DNA of 64,000 nt from Whalleya microplaca (Eukaryota; Ascomycota; Sordariomycetes; Xylariales; Xylariaceae). Made by a program: the position numbers and the translations under genes. The notes under the pieces were generated by a model. The model did no database searches, was not told the DNA's origin, and saw nothing but the letters and a program-made list of their open reading frames with translations. Shown here piece by piece: positions 1 to 12,328 of the stretch (the first letter of the stretch is position 1; every line of letters begins with the position of its first letter). The DNA is taken from positions 372,001-436,000 of the forward strand of contig MU385738.1 of assembly GCA_022497155.1 (NCBI GenBank), given 5' to 3'.

Positions 1-719
1 CTTGGCTCTGTCAACGTTGCCTGCACATTCGCCGGTCTGTACGTTGTCCAGAAGGTCGGCCGCAGAAAGGCACTGATGGCCGGTGCCGCTTGGATCATGG
101 TGTGCTTCTTGTGAGTATCCTCCCCCGGTCTGACGACTATGTATGAAACTAACTGGTATTGATAGCATCTACGCTTTCGTTGGACGCTACGCTTTGAATT
201 CTGCAGACCCTCAGCTTACACCCAAGGCTGGATCGGCTTTGATCGTCTTCTCTTGCCTTGCCATCGCCGCATTCGCCACGACATGGGGTCCTCTGGTGTG
301 GGCTGTCGTCGCTGAACTATACCCTGCTCGGTACCGTGCCCCTTGTATGGCATTGGCTACTGCTAGCAATTGGTTCTGGAACTTCATGATCTCATTCTTG
401 TATGCAATAACCTCCCCTATCATGATTCTAATGCGCAATCCTTACTAACTGTGCAATTAGCACTCGGTTCATTACAGATTCCATCAGCTACTTCTACGGC
501 TTCGTGTTTGCTGGATGCTGTGGTGCTTTAATCTTCATCGTCTACTTTTTCATGATCGAGACCAAGGACCGAAGCCTGGAGGAGATTGACACTATGTACT
601 TGCTTCACGTCAGCCCGATCAATTCGGCCAAGTGGGACGGCAGCAAGGCCCCTGAGGCTACGCCAGCCGAATCAGTCCACGAACCAGTGGAAACTACGCA
701 TGCACATGCCGAGGTTTAA
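1..719 (+). CDS. MFS sugar (hexose-type) transporter, C-terminal part
   Basis: This is the 3' end of a plasma-membrane sugar/proton symporter of the major facilitator superfamily; the 5' part lies before the window. Three exons are visible: 1-110, 166-399 and 461-719. The introns 111-165 (GTGAGT...TAG, branch AACTAAC) and 400-460 (GTATGC...TAG, branch ACTAACT) keep one frame. The segment contains the VGRRK loop and PLVWAVVAELYPARYR, the conserved motif after TM10 of sugar transporters. TM11 and TM12 follow, then the ETKDRSLEEID signature at the end of the bundle. The cytoplasmic tail continues to HAEV and stops at 717-719. The tail after EEIDTMY resembles fungal monosaccharide transporters, but the substrate cannot be read from the sequence. 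Confidence 0.9.
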
Positions 720-3700
720 AACTTAACGGAAAACATGATGTTATGTATCACGGACGGGTAGAATAGGCACCACTCGTGCGCTAGAACTAAAACTAATATT
801 ATCATCTTCAATGTTATAGAGTTCCTCATGCTTAGAGGTTATACATAGAGGATAGAGGATTGGGAAAGGCGAGAAATATATTATAAGACAATTGGACGTT
901 TCCAATATGTCCATTGTTCACTACCACCTAGTTACGAGAATGTTCCCCTATTGTGATGTTCGTTCGTCATACCAGCCATAGTATCCCGGTGTACTCAACA
1001 ACTCAATTCCAGTCATTACACTCTCGCTTTGAATTGGCGATATTGAGGGGTTGATTTGAGTAGAACCCTCATTAGACAATTATTATTCCAAATAAACGTG
1101 ATTATTACGATACCACAATTTAGCCTCCCTATCATTACCCTCCTTTGGCTTGGATGCGACAAAATCCTCTTCATGCAATGACAAAATTGTTAGGGGAGGC
1201 TCACGGACGCGACGGTAATCAGAGCTTAGCAAGGGGTGGCTAGTACGGAGCACCCAAGCCTACCAGGGGCTGAAAATCAATTGCCGAAAACACCTAGAAA
1301 ATGGCATGATAGGCAGTCTACGTACAGGAAAATAACCTCAAGCTGCATTGAAAGGCATCAATTTATCAATACAATTCTCATCCCAACTTCGACCTGATTC
1401 ATTCTCAGAAATCCACAATGGAATGGATTCAATTTATATAATCCAAGCCAATTTATAATTCCTCCTGAATTGATGGAAGCGCTGATATCGCTCCCATTCA
1501 TCCATCCATCCATTACCCTCTTCACCTTTCTTACCGGATCCGCCATAACGTACACACTCACCCGTCTGGCTCTATCTACTACTACTACTTCAAGTTAGTA
1601 CACTTTATGAACCAAGGCATCTCTTGCTACTGGACACATTCTTCGAGGCCTCCGTTGGAGCTACCACATCCTCAATGCTGTAAGACGCACGCATCCATCC
1701 TCTTCATAGCTTAGGTCTTTCTACTTGAGACCACTGTCGAGGCCCCCCAATACGTCGTTATGCTGCGTCAATGACCTCTACAGTTTGGAGCTAACTTTAC
1801 CACCCAGGGCCATTATCAAAGCGGCTTCCTCTAACCGTATAGAGTTACCGTGGACCTGGAAGATGAAGGCTAGATGTATCTTCTGCCTGGTATCAACTCG
1901 ACCCCGTGCTTCCGGAGAAAGTATGATGTGATTGACAAAAGCACCATCGCTTTCGAAAAGCTGGATATCACACTTAGGAAGGTAAGATACCAGCCTGGCA
2001 TGCGCATTGCGCACCTACATTCTCATCCTAACGGTGCTACGGGCAGCGTTAACCAGCTGTGTCGTTCTAGAAGACCAAAAATGTGTAAATACAGGTCTAG
2101 GACTTGGTCTTGGAGACTTGGTATCCCCTAATCAGCTCAGACTACAAATCCGCTAATCCTATCTTGCTTTCTGGCATCGGAAGTGGTTGTGTTGCCACTA
2201 AAATAGGAGACTCGGGACTCAGTGAGCTGGTGTTGATAGACGAGGTCGACATGCTTTCTACTATGAATAGGCTGGTAGTCTATCCGATCGGCGTTTGTTA
2301 GAGTTACCAGCTGCACGCCATGCACGCCCCTGAAGTCTTCCTACACCACCCGTGCATAGAGCCATCGCAGATCTAGGCGGTTGCCGTAATACTGTTTTCC
2401 TGGATCAAGCATGATATCTTGAGATATCCGAAGGGGCCACAAGTTCTCAAGCAGTGGTTTATGGCACAGATCAAATAGGGTTGTCCCAACTGGTATATTC
2501 TAACTAGTGGCAAGGCTAGCAGACATGTCTTGAAAGGCAAAGTCAAACGTATTCAACAGTACAGTAAACAAGAAACATATATGAAGCAGATCTTACCTTA
2601 GATTATGAGATGAGGAGGGTAGATATTCCAAAGCAATTGCAGGACGCTTTTGTTCTGTCTTAGTAGTCGACCCGGACAAAAAGCCTTCTGCTTTATCTGC
2701 GTTACAGTCAAAAGGAATCGCATCTCATTCCCACGTATATAGAGCAAATAAATTATAAGTATGTACCATACCATATAGTGTGTCTCATAGTCATAATATT
2801 TAGCACTCTTATTCCTTTTCAACCTTTACTACGGCCGCCCAAACATTTCATCTAAACAATATCCAAACCCATTCCATGTTCTCGGAGATGTTATGATCTA
2901 TTGTCATGCTCTAATGGTAGTCTTCTCTCCCGTGGCTCGAGTACTAATATAGATAGCTGTGGTTAAACTCTCTTAGCTAGATACCCTGACAGGATAAGTG
3001 ACAGGACTATTATAATTTGTGAGAGGTACATAGACAGGACTAACCACACTCAATAACAAGATGAAGGTGGTTTCTTTGGGAGGAGATCCAGTCTCTTAAC
3101 ACCCTTTTGTCGTCGTACAAGAGAGACAGACTAAGAAACCCACGCCTTTCAATGATACATCCTGTCCTTCAGCTTCGATGTCAAAATTCAAAGAGTTATA
3201 TAAAATCAATTCATAGTGAAACCATTAGCTAGTATGCGGTTGTTAAGGAAATTCTTAATCGGGGCTAGACAAGATATTATTATGGTATCAGTAGACTATT
3301 TTGTCTTTACTCAGCAGAACACTATTTATATACTTGATGAATAATCAGGGCTAACTGGAAGGATATAATCAGCGATCAATCAAATAACAAATTATGTGTG
3401 CAACAATGCTTCACTATGTACAACTATTTGCATTTTCTTAAGGTAGGATGTTCCCTGGTATATTGTTGGTTAGTTACAACAGGCCAACTCGAGTTGCTCG
3501 GAACTATCGGCCAGGTCCGCATAGACGTCCTCTAACGTCCGTATGTTCTGCAGTCTCCAATGCAGGTCTATGACCTGCATGGCCAATCACAAACTGCCCA
3601 CGATTGATGAAATGACTCGCAGGAGCCCCCACTATGGTTCCATGTGCCAGAAAGTTTGGTTGATCGCCGAATTTATTGCATGACATTAATTGAGTGGCGG

Positions 3701-4449
3701 CCACGGCCAGTAAGATTCTTTTTTAGAATATGCCGGAGAAGGATCAACAGGATTCAGCCACAGGCCATGTTTAGAGATTCCCTAGGACAACTGGTGTCAC
3801 CTTCTGTTTGTGTTAGGTAGAAGTTCTGCGGTCATACTGCCGAAGCTGAAGATTCGAAAGGGGTGCGAATAAGTTATAGGTGGAATCTTATCTCTGGGAC
3901 TATGGATCCTAAGCTAAAAGGGAGAGTTGCTCAAGGCTGCCAGCCACATAGCTGACTACGCACAAAAAAGATATTTCTATCCTGTTATTATTGTATAATG
4001 ATTTCATACCCTTTGTAACTGTCTCTATAATACTTTGGTTTCTTCCTGCTGATTTCCCGATTTAGTGTTGATATCGACTCCGCCTCCTCACGTTTAGTAT
4101 TTCGGCTGCTTAGCCCCCCAGAGATTAATGAGGGTGGCCTGGCTAGTGTGTCTAGAACATAGATCATGGCGTAAGTGGTGAATTCCTGCACGCAGAAGGT
4201 TGGTGATACACATATGCAGCCGTGCGGCTCGGCAATGATGTCGAACCTGATGGACAGGCTTGGTCAATTTCTGACTGCAATTGAACCTCTGTTGGAAGCC
4301 TGTAGCCTTAAGATTGTTCCTTATATGTAGGCCGTTACATATGTCTTATCTTCTCCTTACCGCTATTGGCTAGTCGTGAGGTGACCCTTCCTCGTACTGT
4401 ATCTTAGATCCTTCTCTGCTACCCATCATCTGTACAACCCACGTGCCAT
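720..4449. other. intergenic, no recognisable gene
   Basis: This stretch is 3.7 kb with only short ORFs (under 90 codons), none resembling a family I know and none joined by convincing introns. It is moderately AT-rich. I see no LTR-like direct repeats or tRNA. A degenerate gene remnant between about 1.7 and 2.3 kb cannot be excluded. Confidence 0.5.
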
Positions 4450-5556
4450 TTGCATCATAATAATCCTGAGGTCTGCCACATAGATTATTTTATTCACACT
4501 TTTCCCCTGATTCAATCTGGAAATTCAGAGCTAGATTGTACTCATGCTTACCCATATACTGTCTTGACTATGGGACTGGTGAATTTGAATATCCACCCAG
4601 TGCTTTTATTGTATGGTATTTGCGCAGTTACGTTTGGCAATCAAATATTATCCGTCCCATGCAGTGATACTATACCGGAATCAAAATGTGCGGCAGACAT
4701 GAAGGTGACCCGGCAAGCGTGGACCTCGTTCATCACAGTTACGTTAATCACGACCCTCGGCCAACCCGCCATTCCAGCACTTCCAGCTAATCCGACTTCC
4801 ACATTGATTGAAATGTCTCCTGTGTCATCAGGCATTTCAAGCGTTACGTCAAACGAAACGCCGGCATCAAGTCTGATATCGACATCAGCTTTGACGTTAG
4901 AATCTAGTTCTTCTACAAGTCAACTAGCCACAAATGCAGATACCGCAATTACAATGTCCTCATCTTCCTTCTCATCGACTCTCGCAAATCTCGGCGGAGC
5001 CCAGAACTCGTCAACGGTCCCTGCCGTGTCGTTCCCTAAGGCTAAGCGTACCCCTCAACAAACTACAGCAATAGTAGCCTCCGTAGTACCCGTCACAGTC
5101 CTTCTCATCATATTGGCTGCACTGCTACGCTATCTAGTAATACGAAGACGCCAGTACCAAGCTCGACTGCGGCAGCAGGGGAAACTGGCCTTATCGTCAC
5201 TTAACGACGAGCTTCCCCGCACGGAGACCCAGCCCAGGACCTCGACCACGGACACGCGAAGCTCGTTGTGGGGAGATGCAGTGCGCGTGGTAATCCGGCG
5301 ATCCTCGCTGAGTACTGATTTGTTGGACAGCCGGCTCTGGCCTATCCCCCCTGGGCATCCCGGATGGCTAGCTTCTAGTTCTAAACGCACTAGGAGGCTC
5401 ACGTTCTTTAGGGGTACTAGCACGAGCACAGTGGATGACACGACGGAGGCTCGGCGGTGGAGTACAAGCAGTCAGGACGGTAGCGGGGAGACAGGATCGG
5501 GAAGTGATAGTGGTAGTGTATGGGGGATGCCTGGAACGGGGAGATCATATAACTGA
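4450..5556 (+). CDS. single-pass Ser/Thr-rich membrane protein, unknown function
   Basis: The open frame encodes 368 codons. A Ser/Thr-rich stretch (roughly residues 110-200) precedes one strong transmembrane helix (TAIVASVVPVTVLLIILAAL, about residues 215-235). A basic stop-transfer (RRRQYQAR) and a Ser/Arg-rich cytoplasmic tail ending in GRSYN follow. This layout matches the wall-stress-sensor/Mid2-like type Ia proteins of fungi, but I see no WSC cysteine pattern. The start is uncertain: the Met at residue 41 (position 4570) is followed by a signal-peptide-like hydrophobic run (HPVLLLYGICAVTF) and is the more likely initiator. An upstream exon carrying an ectodomain is also possible. Its neighbours give no hint of function. 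Confidence 0.55.
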   Translation: MHHNNPEVCHIDYFIHTFPLIQSGNSELDCTHAYPYTVLTMGLVNLNIHPVLLLYGICAVTFGNQILSVPCSDTIPESKCAADMKVTRQAWTSFITVTLITTLGQPAIPALPANPTSTLIEMSPVSSGISSVTSNETPASSLISTSALTLESSSSTSQLATNADTAITMSSSSFSSTLANLGGAQNSSTVPAVSFPKAKRTPQQTTAIVASVVPVTVLLIILAALLRYLVIRRRQYQARLRQQGKLALSSLNDELPRTETQPRTSTTDTRSSLWGDAVRVVIRRSSLSTDLLDSRLWPIPPGHPGWLASSSKRTRRLTFFRGTSTSTVDDTTEARRWSTSSQDGSGETGSGSDSGSVWGMPGTGRSYN

Positions 5557-7567
5557 GAACTGTACTATCGGTGCGCGAATATACGTGCTAGAATATTTCT
5601 CCAATTATCTGATGGAACCTAGCAATATTTTAAGTTAGAAATTATATCATGCAACAGCCTCTCACAACCGCCATCTTGAATGGCTAGGTGTCTTGCCAGG
5701 TATGGTCTCTGCTTAGGTAATCCTTCTCGTAAAATATGTCCTTAGTGTATACAACATGCTCCTCTCGTTAGTTTGGTCGTATGAAAAGTATGGTATTCAG
5801 AGGTGATCTCGTTTGTAAGTTATCATTGGCGAAGTTACTCCTATGGGAGTATGGGATCTAAGGCTGCGTGCAAGGTATACACGGCAAAGCATGTATAACA
5901 TCGCTACTTATAGCTACTCTATGTAAGAATCTAGGCCGTTAAAGACGAACTAAATGAAGATACTGTAACGACGAAGGTGTAACATAATTTTATGGTACAT
6001 CGGACTGAAATCATGAGATTTATATCTATTCTTATGCTATCACGTGCGATACGAGCCTGGTTAATATTGATTTATCCCAAGAGGCAATCATTTCGAAGGA
6101 CATCATTCTCTCAATCTCTCTCAGCGTTGCATTCTTGATTTGAGATCTTACAACTTGAGAACCCACCAGTTCACAGGTGCGTAGCGGTATGCGTTTCTAA
6201 ATATCAAAACATTGGTGTTATATCTCACAACCAAAAGAAAGTATTCGTGGCTAGAAGATACAATACTGTAGAGGTCATGAGCCGGGCATCATCATGAAGA
6301 AGACTCAATATCAATATAAAAAGGGATAAGAGCTTAAGCATGTATAGTTATATTATTTCTGATTTGCTTAGACTAGAGTTGCCTTGTCATTGCGAACCCT
6401 TCATTGAGGGATGAGTTCAAACATCTGTTCAATTATCAGGGCTATCGTACCCAATGCCATGCCATATTGCCCAAATACGGGCTCCAGCTACTGTCGTATA
6501 CTAAAGTGTAAGAATAGCCATCATTTGTATTTTTAGGTATCAGGTCTAAGGACCTTTAGGAAGATCCAACTATATATAGACGAACACTGTGGGTCGTACC
6601 AGCCGCCTCACTTGGACGTCGTATTCACAAATTATAATGAAGCAGAAGCAGGCTAAATCCTTGAGTGTAATGCATTTTTTAGGTGGCTTGGTGGCGCAGG
6701 CTGTTATCTTTTGTACGACACTGATAGTCCAGTGTTGAATATGATGATACGAGTGAACGGGTGCTATGTTGGTTCAGTTTGTGCATGCCAGAACAACTTT
6801 GTAGCTATATTACTCTAGGCCATGGATGAGCATGAACTGGTCACAAAAGTTACTGTGCAGAAATACACCGGATTGAAGTCTTCGTGAGGCAGCCATGGCC
6901 TGGTACTAGTAGCCGCTCAATAGCACCATCTTAGAACAGGTATGCACCACTGCAGTACATGTCAACGTTCCAATATGTATTACATAGGTGGCATATGCAA
7001 CGGATGCTACCGTGTACGGTATGTATCACCTTCATAGGTAGCCATAATCAGCCACGATTGGCTGTGGGAGGATAGTTCACATTCTCAATCTATTAGCTTG
7101 TCAATATATAATAGCTGAATACATGTAAGTAGTGACAGCCTTGGGGTTCCCAATATAACTAGAAATTCCTGGCACGCATGAACAGCCATTAATAGCACCA
7201 GAACGCCCCTATCATACCCAGTGTCGGTTTAGGAGCCAGGAGCCTAGCCTTGCTCTGGGTAATTCTATGGCTAGGTATTTCTCTGCTCCACCATTACCAG
7301 AGTATCATCGTCTGTATGTAAGGGATGCTACGAAAAAGGCTAGTTACGAAGCTGAATTCAGCCTAACAATAACTATGCCCCTTAGATATATATATTCATA
7401 AATCACTCGTTGTCCAGCATTCCCGATTATGCAATCTCCAAGTATGCATTACGTAGGATCTCATTTGTTCCTCTCCAGCTTCTAGAGTTCCCAGAGCTCG
7501 AGAAATACCGCCAAAACACACTTATCTTTCCAATTGCAGCATGGCCTAACGTCACAGATTCTTTCAG
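5557..7567. other. intergenic, AT-rich
   Basis: No ORF of note lies here. The last part (about 7.3-7.57 kb) must contain the unresolved 5' exon(s) of the following hydrolase. A plausible intron end is at 7567 (GCCTAAC branch, then TTTCAG). Confidence 0.5.
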
Positions 7568-8497
7568 TATTTACGCCTCAAGCTCATTGTCGTACTTCTG
7601 CAAGCATGGCTTGCGGTCAGCTCTAAAGACAAGCAGCAGCGCGACAGGGACCTAGTTCCACCAGAGATTCCAAAGGAACACGTAAGGATCCCATCCCGCG
7701 ACCCCGGGCGGGACATCATCGCATGCCTTTATCTCCCTGTAGGACACTCCGTCTCTTCGTCATCGTCAAGACCTTTACCGATCCTTGTCAATTGGCACGG
7801 TAGCGGTTTCATCTTCTCTTTGCTAGGTACGGACGCGCTGTTCTGCGCCCGCGTCGCACGCGACGCATGCATCGCTGTTCTCGATGCCGATTATCGCAAG
7901 GGGCCCGAAAACACCTTCCCCCGCGCGTTGCACGACGCCGAAGATGTTCTTCGGTGGATCGCGACGCAGGACCACCGCTTCGACCGGGCACGTGTCGCCG
8001 TGTCGGGATTCAGCGCGGGCGGCAATATCGCCGTCGTCGCTGCAACCGCTTTAAGGAAGCAGCTTCAAGACCTCATCAGCATCCAAATCGTCTTCTCTCT
8101 CTACTCTCTTGTCGATATGGCTAAGCCCCCGGAGGAGAAGAAGGTTCCCCGCCCGATCAACCCCCATCCGATCTGGGCTCTGCACCTGTTCAATGACAGC
8201 TACGCGCCGGATGTGGGTTCGAGTGCAGACCCTGCCCTTTCTCCGTGTTTTGCTGATCTGGATGATTATCCACCTACCGTCGTGTTTATCACCGCCGAAG
8301 GAGACAGTCTGAAACCCGAAGCAAACGATTTAGCTGAGCGACTGATCGCTAATACCCAAAAGAAGGTCGTCAATGAGATTCTCGAGGGTGTGCCTCACGC
8401 ATTCGACAAGGGCTGCGAAGAAGGTACTATAGAGTGGACTCGGCGCGAAGAAGCTTATGCGTTAGTCACGAAATTGCTGAGGGAGTCGTTCACATAA
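7568..8497 (+). CDS. alpha/beta hydrolase (HSL/carboxylesterase-type), 5' end unresolved
   Basis: This is the main exon of an alpha/beta-hydrolase-3 family esterase. Reading from the acceptor at 7567, the frame is open for about 309 codons, well upstream of the first in-frame ATG (7820). It begins YLRLKLIVVLLQAWL and contains VRIPSRDPGR, then the oxyanion motif HGSGF. The nucleophile elbow is GFSAGGN (Ser in GxSxG). The acid is in TAEGDSLKPEA and the catalytic His in VPHAFDKG, so the triad appears complete. The stop TAA is at 8495-8497. The first exon with the start codon lies upstream and I could not place it; a candidate donor GTATGC is near 7441, but its phase does not fit. The substrate is unknown. 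Confidence 0.8.
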   Translation, partial: YLRLKLIVVLLQAWLAVSSKDKQQRDRDLVPPEIPKEHVRIPSRDPGRDIIACLYLPVGHSVSSSSSRPLPILVNWHGSGFIFSLLGTDALFCARVARDACIAVLDADYRKGPENTFPRALHDAEDVLRWIATQDHRFDRARVAVSGFSAGGNIAVVAATALRKQLQDLISIQIVFSLYSLVDMAKPPEEKKVPRPINPHPIWALHLFNDSYAPDVGSSADPALSPCFADLDDYPPTVVFITAEGDSLKPEANDLAERLIANTQKKVVNEILEGVPHAFDKGCEEGTIEWTRREEAYALVTKLLRESFT

Positions 8498-9088
8498 GTG
8501 GTGGAATTTCACCTTCAATGAAACCTGATCATAGATACTCTTGACTATCAACGAACTTCGATGTTAGTGTATTTGTGGAGAATAAAGTGTATATACATTA
8601 CATGATGTTATAGGTATTGCTGCAAAAATACTATACCAGTGCCTAAGATTGGCTCTTGTAGATGGTAGACCTTGTAGTATCTCACAGTCGTACTCCTGTT
8701 ACGGCATTAGTGAAACTCTAAGCTGTAACGATTAGTAGCTTGTATTTACGTAGTTGTAGACAATGTACCGAAGCATACTACGAAGAAGAAGTCAAAATAA
8801 GATACTAATACCTTCCACTGCATAGAAAGGGAGCTTGACCAAAAATAAAGATAGAGTTGCGAAAACCAGTACATCACGCACCAACATCTCATTACGATGA
8901 CTTATATTCCAACCAATATCAAGAATTAATATACTGACTTAACAACAAACCCATGTGTTTAGATGTATCTAGTTTATCAAATCTATATCATTGCTTCTAT
9001 GCAACTTGAGAATACCTCCAAATGCCTCCAGCTAGTGCAATGTATCCCATGTCTAATAGAACAAACCAGACGCTACCGAGACTTGCCA
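8498..9088. other. intergenic between convergent genes
   Basis: This is 3' flanking sequence of the hydrolase (+) and of the secreted protein gene (-). I see nothing else in it. Confidence 0.5.
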
Positions 9089-9811
9089 TCAGCGACGAAC
9101 TCTCAGTTCACACTGCCTGAAGCTGTAATCGTCCCCTCCAAAAGGGTGGATAAGGACATCACAGAGAATGTTACCTCTACCTCCTCGGTGAATAAAGACA
9201 GCCCGCATTGGGCCAGGATTTGGCCTGGACCGTCCACTGGAATTGGGCTCATGTAGACTGTTTCGGTAGTCTTCCCAATCAAACTGCGTGTTGTCGGCGA
9301 ACACTGGCATCTCATATCGCGTTTGATAATGATCACATATAGCTTTGTTCACTTGCCAGGGACGATTTCCATAGAAGATCTTGGGGTATGCATCATGAAG
9401 GGTGTTGGATGGCCAGAGTGGTAGGAGCTCATTCTCGAGATGATCCTTTTCGATAACGTGTATTTGTTGAGGTTCTTCCTGTCGGCAGAAGAAGGCTAGG
9501 CGTTCTTGTGACGGCTCATCCGGTTCCGGCTGTAGGACGCCTAAGTTGGGGCCAATGTCTCCGCGATGACTCTTTCCATTGTCGATGCCGTGCTGAGCTG
9601 GCTGATTATTGTTCACAGGGTCTGATGACACAAGATTGGAGGTTTTCGGGATCCCACCAACAAGAACCTCCGAATAAAGAACAGCCCTGTTATTGATGCC
9701 AACACCTTCAACATTGACCTGGATGAATTCATAGGTGTGATTGTGACGGGGATCTGCCATGTTGGCAGGCACCAACAGGGTTAGTATCAAGAGAGAGATG
9801 AGGAATGGCAT
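9089..9811 (-). CDS. secreted protein with RNase T1/N1-like C-terminal half (candidate effector)
   Basis: A single-exon gene encodes 240 aa. Residues 1-19 form a signal peptide (MPFLISLLILTLLVPANMA). Residues 20-105 are low-complexity and polar. Residues 106-235 follow the order of landmarks of fungal guanyl-specific RNases (N1/T1/U2): a first Cys (C109), a YPK motif (Y142-K144), YEMP (E167), a PGPMRAVF strand (R203), LIH (H222) and a closing Cys (C234). The spacings from R203 to H222 and H222 to C234 are close to those of RNase T1. The T1 residue His40 corresponds to Lys144 here, so one catalytic position is changed. C109-C234 and C159-C217 could form the two disulfides. Catalytically altered RNase-like secreted proteins (RALPH type) are known effectors in powdery mildews. 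The assignment is by motif order only; activity, export and role are inferred. Confidence 0.7.
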   Translation of the reverse strand: MPFLISLLILTLLVPANMADPRHNHTYEFIQVNVEGVGINNRAVLYSEVLVGGIPKTSNLVSSDPVNNNQPAQHGIDNGKSHRGDIGPNLGVLQPEPDEPSQERLAFFCRQEEPQQIHVIEKDHLENELLPLWPSNTLHDAYPKIFYGNRPWQVNKAICDHYQTRYEMPVFADNTQFDWEDYRNSLHEPNSSGRSRPNPGPMRAVFIHRGGRGNILCDVLIHPFGGDDYSFRQCELRVRR

Positions 9812-10838
9812 GGTGATGTACTGTAGTACTTGACATTTCTGTCATAAGAATCCTCCTAGGAGATGACCTACCATGATGGGATTGATATAACTTTCTCCTA
9901 TTTAACTACTGCAGTAAATTGAGTCATTGGGGGTCAACACGAAGGGTTGAAAGCGACAGCAAACCGTAGATTCACCAGCAAAAAGTCACAGCCTTGTGGT
10001 TCCTTGCCAGCCTGGTGTACAATAAGGCCTCTGTATAACCTGAAGCACACTTGAGTGAGGACGTGTCGATGGTTTGTTTATTGAACCCAACATTCGGCTA
10101 ATGAAACTTGATATATACCTTTCCGAACTTTGCTTCATTTTCATAAGAGGGTATGCATATCCTCCCTCTATTATCAGACGCTTATATATAATGATATACC
10201 AAACCGATCTACTCCCTTGTCTCCTTCGGATGTCCCCTTCGGAAATTGGGGTTGATGTCACTTAATGAACTGAGTGAAGCGTTTATATGATGATAAATGG
10301 CATTGTATTGGATTTTGCCATGGCTTAGAGGCAATCTCGAGATCTTACAAATCGTAGTATTCATAACCATCGATGTTTACAACGTAATTGAATATCAACG
10401 ATAACTTTCAACCACCTATAAATATCCATAGCAAGATTCTTATACATTAAAATGAGGTTCGTGCTAACGAGGAACCCTAATAAACGTCTGAGTACTTTAG
10501 GTTCCATGATCCAGTTTCATAACACTACCACCATGAAGTAAGAATATCAAATTCAGGCTGTTATTCAAGCTGTCAGGATTCTTCATTATATTTTGCGTAT
10601 ATGAAGTTGTTCATCCAACAACTATTGGCCAGTTCCTTGTGTAACAACCTGTGCTGTTTTGCTATCTCGTACACTCACGCCTTGACACAGAAAATCGCGG
10701 CCTGCCAACGCAGAATCCACAAAGTCTTCAATAGCCAGCTGTACGGTTGTTGTCGACGTGAGACCCCCTATTTTGGGAAGATGCTTCACCGCTTACCATA
10801 ACATATACCAAGTTTATATGTTATGCAATGACTGTAGT

Positions 10839-10840
<2 letters not shown>

Positions 10841-10901
<61 letters not shown>
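10841..10901. repeat. (AC)n-(AT)n microsatellite
   Basis: A near-perfect AC run of about 40 bp is followed directly by about 13 bp of AT. Confidence 0.97.
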
Positions 10902-11796
10902 GCTTCCTGGGGTTGAAACTCTCATAGAAGCTTAGAAACTATGTAAAACTGCTGGCCTTAATACAAGATGTAACGACATAGACATTCCTATGTTTGGACC
11001 TTTGATCTACTTTCTAACAGAGGGACTCGTTTCAGGAGTTGATGATAATAGTTTTTGGCGCCATTTTGCCCCCATCCTATTTACGAAACAGAGGAGATGT
11101 ATAGGAGGCAAAGACGTTATCAGCACTAAGTTTGACATCAGTCATGGCACCCTTTATAGACGTATGCGCGCGAGTCAAACTAGTACTCACTACCTACTTG
11201 GTAGCGTAGATAACAGGGCGCATGACCGAGAATACGTACATATACCTGCGTGGCTGATAGAGCCTTTCGCTGTTTCCTAAGTTGAAAACAGGGCTTGATA
11301 TGTATACTTATATAGTCTTTGAGATCGAGATATAACTTATAAGACGGGCTCTGATTGATGGACGTAGGGCTGTTAATACCGAATCTGGTAATATGGCACG
11401 GGGCCCACAGTTACATGCTGGGTAATACTTGGCGGACCACAAGGGTACTCGCTAGATATGACCCATCATACAGAATACATAAGAAGGTTAGGTATGCTGG
11501 GCTGTAACATGAGTACCTCGGTACCCATATCTGTTACTTATGGGGGATGTGAGGATTGTTCGTTCGTTCATAGACGCCCTATCTGTGTCTGTCTACCAAT
11601 TGAACCGGGTCGAAGCCCCTCGTGATTATGAAGGAATGCGACTGCATACAGACGTAGATGGCGCAGGTCAGTCAGGGCATGATGACTGCATTCTGCACGT
11701 ACTTGTACGTATGTACATACGGTCGTCATGATTTACAGGGTCCAGACACAGTCCAGTCTCTTCACGGCGGGATGGAACATGAAGTGTCGGTCAGGA

Positions 11797-11850
11797 TAGA
11801 GAGAGAGAGAGAGTGTGAGAGTGAGAGAGAGAAGAGAGGAAAAAAAGAGG
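11797..11850. repeat. imperfect (GA)n tract
   Basis: A GA-rich run is interrupted by GTGTGAGAGTG and ends in a purine stretch with A6. Confidence 0.9.
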
Positions 11851-12202
11851 AGCGACCAGATATGTATATCTGCCGTCGGACGAAGTTGATGGACCTAGCT
11901 AAGCAGCTAGGTTAGCGATAAGGAAATAATATTGTCTCGGGACGGCAAAAAACGAGGAATGGACCTGATTGATCACAATCTGGATTTTAGGTGTCCTGGG
12001 TGTGTGTAGTGTGCAACGTTCGGAAGCCAATGATGAGGCAAGCTCGCAACCCGTCTTGGATGAGCTGGCAAATCGTGACAGGGGTCATCTGCAAACTATT
12101 TAGCTGATCCCTGCGCATCAGGTACTTGACCCGCTTGTCCGGTGCGGAGTTTGAAAATCTATTTATTTTCTCTATGTACGTAGTAGCATGTACCCAATCT
12201 TT

Positions 12203-12328
12203 CCTCAGCTACCTACATGCCTCTGTTTATTACAGTCTGTAGTATGTAGCGGTAATAATCGTGCTTTTCCTCAGCTACCCGTACTGTTTATTACAGTCCC
12301 AATATGTAAAGGTAATAATCGCGCTTTT
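12203..12328. repeat. two-copy ~60-66 bp tandem duplication
   Basis: Copy 1 spans 12203-12268 and copy 2 spans 12269-12328. Both start CCTCAGCTACC and share TGTTTATTACAGTC and GGTAATAATCG(T/C)GCTTTT, with a few substitutions and a short indel. Confidence 0.85.

Noticed and set aside
1725..2301. Possible degenerate gene from short ORFs on both strands
   Set aside because: No family motif, no consistent splice chain; cannot be distinguished from chance.
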